From positions 1 through 64,000 of the forward strand of contig NZ_FXTX01000002.1 of the NCBI RefSeq assembly GCF_900182795.1: a stretch of 64,000 nt of DNA. Direction: 5' to 3'. The position numbers and the translations under genes were made by a program. The stretch comes from Venenivibrio stagnispumantis. GTDB lineage: Bacteria > Aquificota > Aquificia > Aquificales > Hydrogenothermaceae. This document shows positions 9,205 through 18,115 of this stretch, piece by piece (the first letter of the stretch is position 1; each line of letters opens with the position of its first letter). The notes beneath the pieces were generated by a model. That model saw only the letters and a program-made list of their open reading frames with translations. It searched no databases and was not told the origin of the DNA.

Positions 9205-10056
9205 TTAAACTTCTTCTTTAATTTCTTTATCTACAGCTCTTTCTATAGCTTCTTCCTTAGAAGGATTTCTTGCTCCATATACACCTGATTCAACTACATT
9301 AGCTCTTTCAAGCAACTCTTCCTCTACAGATTTCATTTCACCGGAAGATACTGCTAAACCTGTAGATTCTCTTACTTGTTTTCCTTCTATGATAGCATCT
9401 GCTATTTTTGACGTAATCAATTGGATAGCTTTAATTGCATCATCATTCCCTGGTATAGGATAATCTATCATATCTGGGTCGCAGTTTGTATCTGCTATCG
9501 CTACAACCGGAATTCCAAGCTTTCTTGCTTCTACCAATGCAAGATGTTCTCTAACTGTATCAACAACAAAAAGGATATCTGGCAATCTATCCATATCAAT
9601 GATACCTTTTAAATTCTTTTCAAGTTTTTCTTTTTGTTTTTTTATCTTTACTACTTCTTTCTTAGGAAGTATTTCAAAAGCCCCTTCAGCTTCCATTCTT
9701 TCAAGTTTTCTTAATTTTGCTATACTTTTTTGAACTGTTTGGAAGTTTGTAAGCATTCCACCAAGCCATCTGTGATTTACATAAGGAGAGCCACACCTTT
9801 TAGCTTCTTCTTCAATTATTGCCTGAGCTTGTTTTTTTGTTCCTACAAATAAAACTGTAGCTCCATTAGCCACTTGTTCTGATACAAAATCAAGAGCCTG
9901 TCTGAAAAGTGGTATAGTTTTAGCAAGGTCAATGATATGAATGCCGTTTCTTTTTGTAAAGATATACGGCTTCATTTTCGGGTTCCATCTTCTTGCCTGA
10001 TGCCCGAAATGCACTCCTGCTTCAAGGAGTTCTCTCATACTGATTTCTACTGTCAT
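9205..10056 (-). CDS. rpsB: 30S ribosomal protein S2
   Basis: 283 residues. The S2 signature [24 protein letters not shown] is at the N-terminus, with [13 protein letters not shown] near residue 95 and the [13 protein letters not shown] region near 185. The extra acidic C-terminal tail (after about 235) is rich in Glu. The ATG is preceded by AGGAGG at 10065-10070. The upstream leader is about 160 bases and strongly structured, which suggests autoregulation of the rpsB-tsf operon as known for S2 elsewhere. Confidence 0.97.
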   Translation of the reverse strand: MTVEISMRELLEAGVHFGHQARRWNPKMKPYIFTKRNGIHIIDLAKTIPLFRQALDFVSEQVANGATVLFVGTKKQAQAIIEEEAKRCGSPYVNHRWLGGMLTNFQTVQKSIAKLRKLERMEAEGAFEILPKKEVVKIKKQKEKLEKNLKGIIDMDRLPDILFVVDTVREHLALVEARKLGIPVVAIADTNCDPDMIDYPIPGNDDAIKAIQLITSKIADAIIEGKQVRESTGLAVSSGEMKSVEEELLERANVVESGVYGARNPSKEEAIERAVDKEIKEEV

Positions 10057-10070
10057 AAAACATTCCTCCT

Positions 10071-10210
10071 AAGGGTTTTTTTCTTCCGCTTCTTAAAAAA
10101 GACCCATAAGGGCAACCGTCCCATCTTTCCGTATCCATAATCGTATAAACCTATCCATTTAAATGGGTCAAAAAATCAATGTACTGTATGCAACCCTTTT
10201 TCAAAGAAGC
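10071..10210 (-). promoter_or_regulatory. Structured rpsB leader with pseudoknot-like pairings
   Basis: On the transcript GCUUCUU (10210-10204) can pair with AAGAAGC (10094-10088), and AAGGGUU (10198-10192) with AACCCUU (10077-10071). The order A-B-A'-B' is that of an H-type pseudoknot. A third helix, GACCCAU (10169-10163) with AUGGGUC (10107-10101), is nested inside and closes a loop holding the 45-base element. The B' strand directly abuts the AGGAGG ribosome site, so the fold could gate S2 translation. Confidence 0.55.
10116..10160 (-). repeat. 45-base element, copy 2 (rpsB leader)
   Basis: The reverse complement matches 1061-1105 at 36 of 45 positions without gaps. It fills the loop closed by the inner helix of the rpsB leader. 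Read in the same frame, both copies encode KWI....YGYG and then (K or stop) MGR. Confidence 0.7.
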
Positions 10211-10229
10211 GTGCTTAATTAAGTAAAAT

Positions 10230-10259
10230 ATTGTATCATATTATAAAAAATTTTTCCAA
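10230..10259 (-). promoter_or_regulatory. Promoter for rpsB-tsf-pyrH-frr
   Basis: On the minus strand a -35 TTGGAA (10254-10259) and a -10 TACAAT (10230-10235) are separated by 18 bases. The start site would be near 10223, giving a ~165-base leader. Confidence 0.5.
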
Positions 10260-10268
10260 TGAGGTTTG

Positions 10269-11333
10269 ATGAAGAAATTATATATATACCTGTATCAAAG
10301 GCTATTATTTTATATATTAGTAGTGTTTCCTTCTTTTGCTTTCGTTTCAATTTTTATAGAATTGATAGAGATACTTAGAAAAACAAAAATTTTAGATTAT
10401 AAATTAATTTCTTTATATATTTTATTTAAAATTCCGGAAAAAATTTATTATATTTTGCCTTTATCTGTGGTTATCTCTTTATTTTTGACAATAAATGAGA
10501 TGTATAAAAAAAGAGAAATAGATATTATTTTAATAAATGGCATATCTTTGAAAAATCTATCTTATAGATTTATACTATTTTCAATTTTTGTATTTTTTGT
10601 CCAATTGATAAATCTTGAAGCAGTTATGTCACCGGCTCAAAAAAATTCTATGCTTATATACTCAAAATTAAAATCAGAAGATATAACAGAAGAAAAAAAT
10701 CTATTAGTTTATAATTTGTGGCTTAGTTATGATGAAAATAAATTTATATATTTTGATTTTTTAGATTTAGATAAAAAATCCGGTAAAAATTTTATATTTA
10801 TTCAGCTTGATAAAGATTTTAAACCGGTATATAAAATAGAAAGCTCATCTTTTAATATTAAAGAAAATGATAAAATAGAAGTAGAAAATGCTAAATTTAT
10901 AAAAATAAACAGCATTTATGATTTTCAGATTGAAAATATCACAAAAAGCACATTATTTATATCTTTGGATATAGATAAAATAAAAAAATTAGTGATAACA
11001 AAAAAACCTGTTTCTTTGTCAGAACTTTACAAAATAGCAACTATTGCCCAAAGATATGGATATGAAGCATTATATTACTGGTCTCAGTTTTATTTAAAGT
11101 TAGCAACCGTAATATCTCCTATTATTCTTACTATCTTTATACTTCCATTTTTATGGAGAAATAATATTAGAGAGATTACTGTTGGAATGATATTTGTATT
11201 ATTTTACTGGTATATCATAACTTTTTTCTCATCTCTTTCAGAAAGTGGTGTTATTCCGCATTTTGCCATATTTACAGTAGATTTTGCTTATGCCATAATA
11301 GGATTTTATAGATTATTCCGGTTAGAAAATTAA
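10269..11333 (+). CDS. LptF/LptG-family permease (YjgP/YjgQ), LPS export
   Basis: 354 residues from the ATG at 10269, with GAGG just upstream. Three transmembrane segments lie before residue 110, a beta-rich periplasmic domain at about 115-270, and three more segments at the C-terminus. This is the layout of LptF and LptG, the inner-membrane half of the LptB2FGC transporter that moves lipopolysaccharide to the outer membrane. Sequence alone does not separate F from G. It is divergent from rpsB and its stop is three bases from the end of pheA. lpxK elsewhere in the window supports an LPS-bearing envelope. Confidence 0.85.
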   Translation: MKKLYIYLYQRLLFYILVVFPSFAFVSIFIELIEILRKTKILDYKLISLYILFKIPEKIYYILPLSVVISLFLTINEMYKKREIDIILINGISLKNLSYRFILFSIFVFFVQLINLEAVMSPAQKNSMLIYSKLKSEDITEEKNLLVYNLWLSYDENKFIYFDFLDLDKKSGKNFIFIQLDKDFKPVYKIESSSFNIKENDKIEVENAKFIKINSIYDFQIENITKSTLFISLDIDKIKKLVITKKPVSLSELYKIATIAQRYGYEALYYWSQFYLKLATVISPIILTIFILPFLWRNNIREITVGMIFVLFYWYIITFFSSLSESGVIPHFAIFTVDFAYAIIGFYRLFRLEN

Positions 11334-11336
11334 ATC

Positions 11337-12419
11337 TTAATCTATCACAGCTTTTGGATAAGAGCCAAGTATTTTAAAATAAGGAGACCTTTCTTTTAAC
11401 TCTTCAAGAGCTTTTTTTACATTTTCTTCCGATATATGCCCTTCTATATCTGTAAAAAATATATACTCCCAAGCTTCTCTTTTAGAAGGTCTTGATTCTA
11501 TCTTTGTCATATTTATTCCATATCTATAAAGAGGCTCTAAATTTTTATATAATGCTCCTACTTCATTTCTTAAAGAAAAAATAAATGTTGTTTTATCATT
11601 ACCGGAAGGTGGTGGAATATCTTTTCCTATAATTAAAAATCGTGTGTAGTTATATAGATGTTTATCTATTTTTCTTTCTAAGATATGAAGTCCATAAACA
11701 TCTGCTGCTGCTTCTGAGGCTATTGCTGCGGACTGAAAATCATCTTTTGCTATCTCTGCTGCTTTTGCAGTGCTTTCTACTTCTATAATCTGGGCATGGG
11801 GCATATTTTTCATTATCCAATCTCTACATTCTGCTATTGCATGTCTGTGGGAATATATTCTTTCTATTTTAGATATATCGGTATTTATAGATAATAGATG
11901 TAAAGAGATTTCTAAAATTACTTCTCCGATTATTTTTAAATCATAATCTAAAAACATATCAAGGGTATAATTTACAACTCCTTCTATTGTATTTTCTACC
12001 GGTACTATTCCGTAATCCACTTTTTTCTTCACTATCTCCTCAAAAACATCTTTGATTGTCATCACAGGAATATGTTCTACAGTTTGTCCAAAATGTTTAA
12101 TACTTGCTTGATGAGTAAAAGTTGCTTTTGGCCCAAGATATGCTACTTTTATAACTTCCTCTGTTCCTCTACAAGCCGATATTATCTCTTTAAAAATATG
12201 TTTTAAAGCTTCTTTTGGAAAAGGCCCATCACTTATTTTCTGTATTCTTTCAAAGATTTCTGCTTCTCTACTTGGCACATATATTGGCAGATTATATTTC
12301 TTTTTTATTTCTCCTACTTGCTGGGCTAACTTTGCCCTTTCATTAAGTAATTTCACAATATTTTCATCTATTTTATCTATCTCTTCCCTTAATTTTTTTA
12401 ACTGCTCCTGATAATCCAT
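11337..12419 (-). CDS. pheA: Bifunctional chorismate mutase / prephenate dehydratase (P-protein)
   Basis: 360 residues. Residues 1-90 are an AroQ chorismate mutase (LREEIDKIDENIVKLLNERAKLA). Residues 95-275 are the prephenate dehydratase domain (YLGPKATFTHQA, IVPVENTIEGVV, NYTRFLIIG). Residues 280-355 are an ACT domain (NEVGALYKNLEP and KIESRPSK) that normally binds phenylalanine for feedback inhibition. It converts chorismate to phenylpyruvate for phenylalanine synthesis. It is a single gene converging on the LptF/G permease. Confidence 0.96.
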   Translation of the reverse strand: MDYQEQLKKLREEIDKIDENIVKLLNERAKLAQQVGEIKKKYNLPIYVPSREAEIFERIQKISDGPFPKEALKHIFKEIISACRGTEEVIKVAYLGPKATFTHQASIKHFGQTVEHIPVMTIKDVFEEIVKKKVDYGIVPVENTIEGVVNYTLDMFLDYDLKIIGEVILEISLHLLSINTDISKIERIYSHRHAIAECRDWIMKNMPHAQIIEVESTAKAAEIAKDDFQSAAIASEAAADVYGLHILERKIDKHLYNYTRFLIIGKDIPPPSGNDKTTFIFSLRNEVGALYKNLEPLYRYGINMTKIESRPSKREAWEYIFFTDIEGHISEENVKKALEELKERSPYFKILGSYPKAVID

Positions 12420-12459
12420 TTGCTTCCTCTTCTATTTTTTCTTAATATTATAAACAAAA

Positions 12460-12508
12460 TTGATAAAATCTAAAATAGACGCTATTATCATTAATAATAA
12501 TTATTAAT
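12460..12508 (+). promoter_or_regulatory. Promoter with Fur/PerR-type operator
   Basis: A -35 TTGATA (12460-12465) and a -10 TATTAT (12483-12488) have 17-base spacing. Directly after the -10 is a perfect 9-1-9 palindrome, ATTAATAAT-A-ATTATTAAT (12490-12508). Its 7-1-7 core differs at two positions from both the PerR and the Fur consensus boxes. The position fits repression by blocking the start site. It serves the peroxidase remnant just downstream. Confidence 0.6.
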
Positions 12509-12523
12509 AAGGAGGTTGAAAAG

Positions 12524-12751
12524 ATGAAAAAGTTAAAACTTGCCCTTGGAGTTTCAGCTTTAATTGCAGTAGACGGTTTATCTATCTCTGCTTCTAAATC
12601 TTCAGATACTGAACTTTTAAAACAAGCTAAGCAGTATTTCCAACCTTTACCAAAACAAATTCCATCTCCGAAAGATAATCCTATCACAAAAGAAAAGGTA
12701 GAACTTGGGAATTTTATAAAATTATTTTGGAATTTCTACATAAAAAGTTGA
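12524..12751 (+). pseudogene. N-terminal remnant of a di-haem cytochrome c peroxidase
   Basis: 75 codons with AAGGAGG upstream and a signal-peptide-like start (MKKLKLALGVSALIAV). The segment LLKQAKQYFQPLPKQIP...NPITKEKVELG matches the N-terminal conserved region of periplasmic di-haem peroxidases, whose full length is over 300 residues. After KVELG the frame runs into the end of the converging phoR gene and stops. Both CXXCH haem sites are missing, so it cannot be an active peroxidase. A deletion that joined this locus to phoR is the simplest explanation. A short exported peptide may still be made. Confidence 0.75.
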
Positions 12752-13711
12752 ACCTTCGCCAATTTTACTTTCCACCCATACTTTGCCTTTATGGGCTTCT
12801 GCTATATGTTTTACAATAGAAAGACCAAGACCGGTTCCACCTACTTCTCTGCTTCTTGATTTGTCTACCCTGTAAAATCTTTCAAATATAAGCGGTAGAG
12901 ATTCTTTTGGTATTCCTATACCGGTATCTTTTACTGATAATATAAAGCTATTATCTTTTTCTTTTGCTTTTACAATAACTTTTCCGTATTCTTTATTATA
13001 TTTAATAGCATTTTCTACCAGATTTTTAACTAAAATTTTAAATTTTTGTTCATCAACATTAATATACAAATTTTTATCTACTTCATTTATTAAAGATACC
13101 TTTTTATCTAAGGTAAGATGTTTTAAATCTTCAAAGATATTTTCAACTAAATTATATAAATTCACAAGCTCTTTATTTATGTTTTCCTCTTTTGATTCAA
13201 GCTTTGCAAGAATAAGTAAATCATTTATCAAGCTATCCATCTGGTCTATTCTGTTTTTTGCCTTTTCTAAAAATATACCGGCATTCTTCGGATTATCTTC
13301 ATTTTCTAAGGTTTCAATTACTGCTTTTAAAACTGCAAGTGGTGTTTTAAGTTCATGGGAAACATTTGATACAAAATCTTTCTTTGCCTGTTTATAAACT
13401 TCTATCATTGTTATATCTTGAAGATGTATTATTTTTGTTTCTTCAATATGATAAATATGCACTAAATATATATTATCTTTTATAGAAATCTCTTCTTTTG
13501 TATCTTTTTTATAATCGTGGGATATAATAGAATAAAGATAGTTATCTTTTACTACCTGAGAAAAATGTTTTCCTTCTATATCTTCTTCTTGTAATAAATT
13601 TTTTATATATCTATTTGCATAAATAATATTTTTATCTTTATCTACTATCAGAATGCCTTCTTTTAGAAAATCTAAAAATTTAAGCAGTATCTTAATATCT
13701 ATGTTATTCAT
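12722..13711 (-). CDS. phoR: PhoR-like sensor histidine kinase
   Basis: About 329 residues; the ATG at 13711 overlaps the phoU stop. A PAS domain (about 15-100; GILIVDKDKNIIYANRY) is followed by the HisKA motif FVSNVSHELKTPL (His about 119) and an HATPase with NLVENAIKYN, DTGIGIPKE and GTGLGLSIVK. No transmembrane segment is seen, so it would sense through PhoU/PstB or a cytosolic signal. It is the last gene of the pst-phoU operon, which fits phosphate-starvation sensing. No phoB lies in the window. Its 3' end overlaps the peroxidase remnant on the other strand by 30 bases. Confidence 0.88.
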   Translation of the reverse strand: MNNIDIKILLKFLDFLKEGILIVDKDKNIIYANRYIKNLLQEEDIEGKHFSQVVKDNYLYSIISHDYKKDTKEEISIKDNIYLVHIYHIEETKIIHLQDITMIEVYKQAKKDFVSNVSHELKTPLAVLKAVIETLENEDNPKNAGIFLEKAKNRIDQMDSLINDLLILAKLESKEENINKELVNLYNLVENIFEDLKHLTLDKKVSLINEVDKNLYINVDEQKFKILVKNLVENAIKYNKEYGKVIVKAKEKDNSFILSVKDTGIGIPKESLPLIFERFYRVDKSRSREVGGTGLGLSIVKHIAEAHKGKVWVESKIGEGSTFYVEIPK

Positions 13712-14360
13712 CAAGTTCTTGGTGTCTTAACATTTTTCCTTCTTTCATATATATAACTTCTTCTGCAAGGTTTGTGGATATATCTGCTACCCTTTCTATA
13801 TTTTTTACAACATCTATTAGTCTAATTGCTACTTTTATTTTTGATGGGTCTTCTACCATATATGTGTATAGCTCCCTTATAATCTGCTCTTCTAATACAT
13901 CTACTTTTTCATCTCTTTTTATTACATCTCTTGCAAGTTCCGTATCCATTTCCGAAAATGCTTTTATTGCATCTTTTAACATTGATAATGTTATATCTTT
14001 CATAAGTGGTAAATCTATATACTCTTTTAATTTGGGTTTTTCTATTATTGAGAGAGCGTGTTCTTTTATATTTTCTGCATGGTCTCCTATTCTTTCTAAA
14101 TCCCTATTAACAAATAAATCCATAGCAAGTATTCTTAAATCTTTTGCTTCCGGTTGGTATCTTGCTATTGTTGTAATAATAAAGCTTTCATTTTCTACTT
14201 CCATTTTATCTATAATTTCTTCATTTTGGTCAACTATTTTTAAATACTCTCCATTATGTTCTACAATAGCTTTTATTGCATTTTCTATCATTTCAGTAGC
14301 TATATTTGCCATATTTATTAATCTGTTTCTTATTTCTTCCATTCTTGGTTTTATAAGCAT
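13704..14360 (-). CDS. phoU: Phosphate transport regulator PhoU
   Basis: 218 residues from the ATG at 14360, chosen because AAGGAGG lies six bases upstream; a TTG at 14378 would add six residues inside pstB. It is two three-helix PhoU repeats with the metal-binding E/DxxxD pattern (for example DLFVNRDLERIGDHAENI and VIRLIDVVKNIERVADISTNLAEE). PhoU links the Pst transporter to PhoR signalling. Its end overlaps phoR. Confidence 0.95.
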   Translation of the reverse strand: MLIKPRMEEIRNRLINMANIATEMIENAIKAIVEHNGEYLKIVDQNEEIIDKMEVENESFIITTIARYQPEAKDLRILAMDLFVNRDLERIGDHAENIKEHALSIIEKPKLKEYIDLPLMKDITLSMLKDAIKAFSEMDTELARDVIKRDEKVDVLEEQIIRELYTYMVEDPSKIKVAIRLIDVVKNIERVADISTNLAEEVIYMKEGKMLRHQELDE

Positions 14361-14370
14361 CTTTACCTCC

Positions 14371-15129
14371 TTAACCAAATCTTCCGGTTACATAATCTTC
14401 TGTTAGTTTAACTTTTGGCTTTGTGAATATAATATCAGTTTCTCCAAATTCTATCAATTCTCCAAGATACATAAAAGCAGTGTAATCGGATACCCTCGCT
14501 GCCTGTTGCATATTGTGGGTAACTATCAATATTGTAACATTCTCTTTTAACTGAACTATCAATTCCTCTATTTTTGCTGTTGAGATAGGGTCCAATGCCG
14601 AAGTTGGTTCATCAAAAAGTAAAACTTCCGGCTCTACTGCTAATGCCCTTGCTATAACAAGTCTTTGTTGCTGACCTCCGGAAAGCCCCATAGCACTTTG
14701 ATTTAATCTATCTTTCACTTCATCCCATAATGCTGCTTGTTTTAAAGCTTTTTCTACTCTATCTTTTAGTTCTGTTTTATTTTTTATACCCCTTAATCTA
14801 AGGCCATAAGCTATATTATCAAATATTGACATAGGAAATGGCGTTGGTTTTTGGAACACCATACCTATTCTGGAGCGTATATCTATAACATCTACATCTT
14901 TGGATAATATATTCATTCCATCCATTATTATTTCGCCTTCATATCTGTTCCCGTGATAAAGGTCATGCATTCTGTTAAAGCATCTAAGTAATGTTGTTTT
15001 TCCACATCCAGATGGCCCGATTAAAGCTGTTACTTTTTTTTCATAAACAGGCATATTTATATTTTTTAATGCCGGCTCGTTAGATTTTGCATAATAAAAA
15101 TATAGATTTTTAACTTCTGCTTTTATCAA
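14371..15129 (-). CDS. pstB: Phosphate ABC transporter ATP-binding protein PstB
   Basis: 252 residues from a TTG start overlapping the pstA stop in TTGA, with GGAGG about eight bases upstream. Walker [10 protein letters not shown] (about 38-46), signature LSGGQQQR, Walker [14 protein letters not shown] and the PstB-typical [11 protein letters not shown] are present. It drives high-affinity phosphate import with PstA and PstC. Confidence 0.97.
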   Translation of the reverse strand: MIKAEVKNLYFYYAKSNEPALKNINMPVYEKKVTALIGPSGCGKTTLLRCFNRMHDLYHGNRYEGEIIMDGMNILSKDVDVIDIRSRIGMVFQKPTPFPMSIFDNIAYGLRLRGIKNKTELKDRVEKALKQAALWDEVKDRLNQSAMGLSGGQQQRLVIARALAVEPEVLLFDEPTSALDPISTAKIEELIVQLKENVTILIVTHNMQQAARVSDYTAFMYLGELIEFGETDIIFTKPKVKLTEDYVTGRFG

Positions 15130-15968
15130 CTTTTAAACCTCCAATGGATAATAGCTCTTGATATGATTGTAGTTAACAATATTACCAATGTTATCACAAA
15201 GGCTGCAGCCCATGCTTTTTCATGCCAATCATCATAAGGCCCCATAGCATACTGGAATATTGTAACTGTTAAAGATGCCATCGGCTCTGACAATTTTAAA
15301 GTAAAATATTGGTTATTAAATGAAGTAAATAAAAGGGGTGCTGTTTCTCCTGCTACCCTTGATATAGATAAAATAACCCCTGTTAAAATACCTGTAGCTG
15401 CCGCTCTATAAACAATATCTTTAATCACTTTAAAGTAAGAAGCCCCAAGGGCAAAAGCAGCTTCCCTTAATGTCCATGGGATAAGAGAAAGCATATCCTG
15501 AGTAGTTCTAAGCACTACCGGAACCATAATAAAAGCAAGTGAAGCAGCTCCGGCATAAGCATTAAAACCACCAAAAGGTTTAACTAAAATTGCATACATA
15601 AATGTACCTACAACTATAGAAGGCACACTTGTCATAATATCGGATAATACACTTACAATTTCTGCATATTTTGTTCCCCTTGCATACTCTGCTAAGAATG
15701 TCCCTGCAAGAATACCAACAGGAATACCGATTACAGCCGCCAAAGATGTAATAATCAAATGACCGACAAAAGCATTTCTTAATCCACCACCTTCAACTCC
15801 CGGTGGAGTTGGGTCTTGGGTAAACAAATCCAAATTTAAAGATGCAATTCCATGTTTTAAAACATCAAATAAAATAAATCCAAGCCAAAATAATCCAAGA
15901 AATGCAGCAAATGTTGATAAAGTTAAGGCTATATAACTTCTTATTTTTCTTCTTGCTTTTAAATCCAT
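15126..15968 (-). CDS. pstA: Phosphate ABC transporter permease PstA
   Basis: 280 residues with six predicted membrane segments. The EAA-type loop [27 protein letters not shown] is near residue 170, where PstB docks. It follows pstC with no gap. Confidence 0.96.
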   Translation of the reverse strand: MDLKARRKIRSYIALTLSTFAAFLGLFWLGFILFDVLKHGIASLNLDLFTQDPTPPGVEGGGLRNAFVGHLIITSLAAVIGIPVGILAGTFLAEYARGTKYAEIVSVLSDIMTSVPSIVVGTFMYAILVKPFGGFNAYAGAASLAFIMVPVVLRTTQDMLSLIPWTLREAAFALGASYFKVIKDIVYRAAATGILTGVILSISRVAGETAPLLFTSFNNQYFTLKLSEPMASLTVTIFQYAMGPYDDWHEKAWAAAFVITLVILLTTIISRAIIHWRFKS

Positions 15969-16910
15969 TTATATACCTCTTTTTGCAGCTTTGATTACTA
16001 AAAATTTTGCTATTGCAAGTATAATAAAACTCATAACAAATAAAATTAAAGCTAAATAAAATAAAGATGATAAATAAATATCTGTATCTGCTTCTGTAAA
16101 TTCATTAGCAAGGGTTACTGTTATAGTTGCAGCTGCATCAAAAAGAGATGTTGTAATTTGATGATTATTTCCAAGAACAAAAGCTACTGCCATTGTTTCT
16201 CCAAGTGCCCTACCAAGTGCAAGAACTATACCACCATAAACACCGAGTTTTGCATAAGGAATAACTACATCTTTAACAACTTCCCATTTTGTAGCTCCAA
16301 GAGCATAAGCAGATTCTTTTACTATGGAAGGAGTTAGATTGAATGAATCCCTTGCTATACTTGCTATAAATGGCACTATCATTATGCTTAATATAACACT
16401 TGCAGTAAATAAATCTATTCCCATAGGTGTTCCTTCAAAGAGCTTGCCTATAATCGGTAATTTACCGATTGTTTTTTGTATAAATGGCTCAACATATTCT
16501 GCCATTATAGGAGCAAGGGTAAACAATCCCCACATACCATAAATAATACTTGGAATTGCTGCAAGCATCTCTATGGCTATACCTATTGGTGTTCTCATAA
16601 TAAAAGGAGAAATCTCTGTTAAAAATATAGCTATACCAATACCTACCGGAATAGCAAGTATTAAAGATAATACAGTTGTTACCAAAGTTCCATAAAGACT
16701 TGCAGCAGCTCCAAAATCTTGCTGAACAGGGTCCCAATTCTCTTTAAATATAAAATTTAATATTCCAAATTTATGTATTGCAAGAGAAGATTCATCATAC
16801 AAAACAATTAAAGTAGAAATTATAAGCACCAATATCAAAAAAGAAGCAGAAAAAGATAAAGTAGCAAAAAACATATCTGAAATTGGGTATTTAGATAATC
16901 TTTTTATCAT
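15969..16910 (-). CDS. pstC: Phosphate ABC transporter permease PstC
   Basis: 313 residues with about six membrane segments and the EAA-type loop KESAYALGATKWEVVKDVVIPYAKLG (about residue 200). The N-terminal periplasmic loop containing DPVQQDFGAAASLYGTL is typical for PstC. It is separated from pstS by a terminator-like hairpin, so its dose is probably lower than that of the binding protein. Confidence 0.96.
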   Translation of the reverse strand: MIKRLSKYPISDMFFATLSFSASFLILVLIISTLIVLYDESSLAIHKFGILNFIFKENWDPVQQDFGAAASLYGTLVTTVLSLILAIPVGIGIAIFLTEISPFIMRTPIGIAIEMLAAIPSIIYGMWGLFTLAPIMAEYVEPFIQKTIGKLPIIGKLFEGTPMGIDLFTASVILSIMIVPFIASIARDSFNLTPSIVKESAYALGATKWEVVKDVVIPYAKLGVYGGIVLALGRALGETMAVAFVLGNNHQITTSLFDAAATITVTLANEFTEADTDIYLSSLFYLALILFVMSFIILAIAKFLVIKAAKRGI

Positions 16911-16960
16911 TTTTTACTAAACCTTCCTTAGTTATTTTTCATTTAAAATATTATAACAAA

Positions 16961-16990
16961 ATAAAAAAGAGAAGCTAAAAAGCTTCTCTT
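16961..16990 (-). terminator. Partial terminator between pstS and pstC
   Basis: On the minus strand AAGAGAAGC pairs with GCTTCTCTT (16990-16982 with 16975-16967) around a six-base loop, followed by six T. It follows the pstS stop by about 35 bases. Such internal terminators raise the ratio of binding protein to permease. Confidence 0.8.
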
Positions 16991-17025
16991 AGATAAGGAG
17001 TACAAGAGTAGGTTTAGCAGCGGCA

Positions 17026-18048
17026 TTACGGTGCAATACCGTGTTCTTTCCAATATGCTCTAACTTTATCTTTAACTTCTTTTGGTAGAGGAGCATAAAT
17101 AAGAGATTTTGCTATTTCATCTCCTTCAGGAGAAAATGCCCAATCAAAGAATTTTGTTACTTTTTTATTTGCTTCAGGTTTTTCTCTTGCTACTAATATA
17201 TTTGTTGCTGCAGTAATAGGCCATGCATCAGCGCCTTTTGTATTTGTTATCCAGGTATAGAAATGTTTCTTAGGGTCATAATCTCCATATTTTGCAGCAG
17301 CAGAGAATGTATCAAGTGTAGGTCTTACAACTTTTCCGGCAGGATTTATAAGAAGTGTGTAAGTTAAATTATTTTGTTTTGCATAAGCAAACTCTACATA
17401 TCCAACAGAATATCTAACCCTTTTTACATAGTTGGCTACACCTTCATTTCCTTTTCCACCTATACCGGTTGGCCATTTTACAGATTTACCTTCACCTACT
17501 TTTTCTTTCCATTCAGGACAAGCTTCTGCAAGATAGTGGGTAAATACTGCTGTTGTTCCTGAACCATCAGACCTATGAACAATAGTGATTTCTGCATCCG
17601 GTAAATTTAGATTTGGATTTAATTTTTTAATTAATGGGTCATTCCATTTTTTAATGTTTCCGAGGAATATCTGACATACTGCATTAGAATCTAAAACCAT
17701 CTGCTCAGATTTTAAACCCGGTATATTTACAGCTATTACTTCACCACCTATAACCTGTGGCCATTGTAATAATTTATTTTTCTCTATTTCAGATGGAGGA
17801 AGTGCATCATCAGAAGCTCCAAAATCTACTGTTCTTTCTACTATCTGTCTAACTCCACCACCGGAGCCGATAGATTGGTAATTTAATTTTATACCGGTTT
17901 TTTTGTAATAAGCATCAGCCCATGCAGCATATAACGGATAAGGGAATGTAGCACCTGCACCATTTATCATCTCAGCAGCAGATACTGTAAAAACAACTGC
18001 AGAACTAACTGTCAAAGCAGCCAAACCTAAATTTTTTAAAGTTTTCAT
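17026..18048 (-). CDS. pstS: Phosphate-binding protein PstS
   Basis: 340 residues from the ATG at 18048 (a GTG codon lies just before it; AAGGAGG is upstream). A signal peptide covers about 1-25 (LGLAALTVSSAVVFTVSAAE). Phosphate-site motifs are present: INGAGATFPYPLY, IGSGGGVRQI, DFGASDDAL and HRSDGSGTTAVFTHYL. It is the periplasmic receptor of the Pst system. It lies between an OprP-like porin and pstC, giving a full outer-to-inner-membrane phosphate route. Confidence 0.97.
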   Translation of the reverse strand: MKTLKNLGLAALTVSSAVVFTVSAAEMINGAGATFPYPLYAAWADAYYKKTGIKLNYQSIGSGGGVRQIVERTVDFGASDDALPPSEIEKNKLLQWPQVIGGEVIAVNIPGLKSEQMVLDSNAVCQIFLGNIKKWNDPLIKKLNPNLNLPDAEITIVHRSDGSGTTAVFTHYLAEACPEWKEKVGEGKSVKWPTGIGGKGNEGVANYVKRVRYSVGYVEFAYAKQNNLTYTLLINPAGKVVRPTLDTFSAAAKYGDYDPKKHFYTWITNTKGADAWPITAATNILVAREKPEANKKVTKFFDWAFSPEGDEIAKSLIYAPLPKEVKDKVRAYWKEHGIAP

Positions 18049-18115
18049 CACTTAAATACCTCCTTCAAAGATTTTTTTTAAATTAAACTCCCTCTCCCCT
18101 TCCCTTTTCAAATAT

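Noticed and set aside
9937-10140. 67-codon plus-strand frame across the rpsB start
   Set aside because: It is antisense to rpsB and its leader, without a start signal or recognisable domain.
12448-12687. Minus-strand frame over the peroxidase remnant
   Set aside because: The opposite strand has a promoter, ribosome site, signal peptide and family match; this frame has none.
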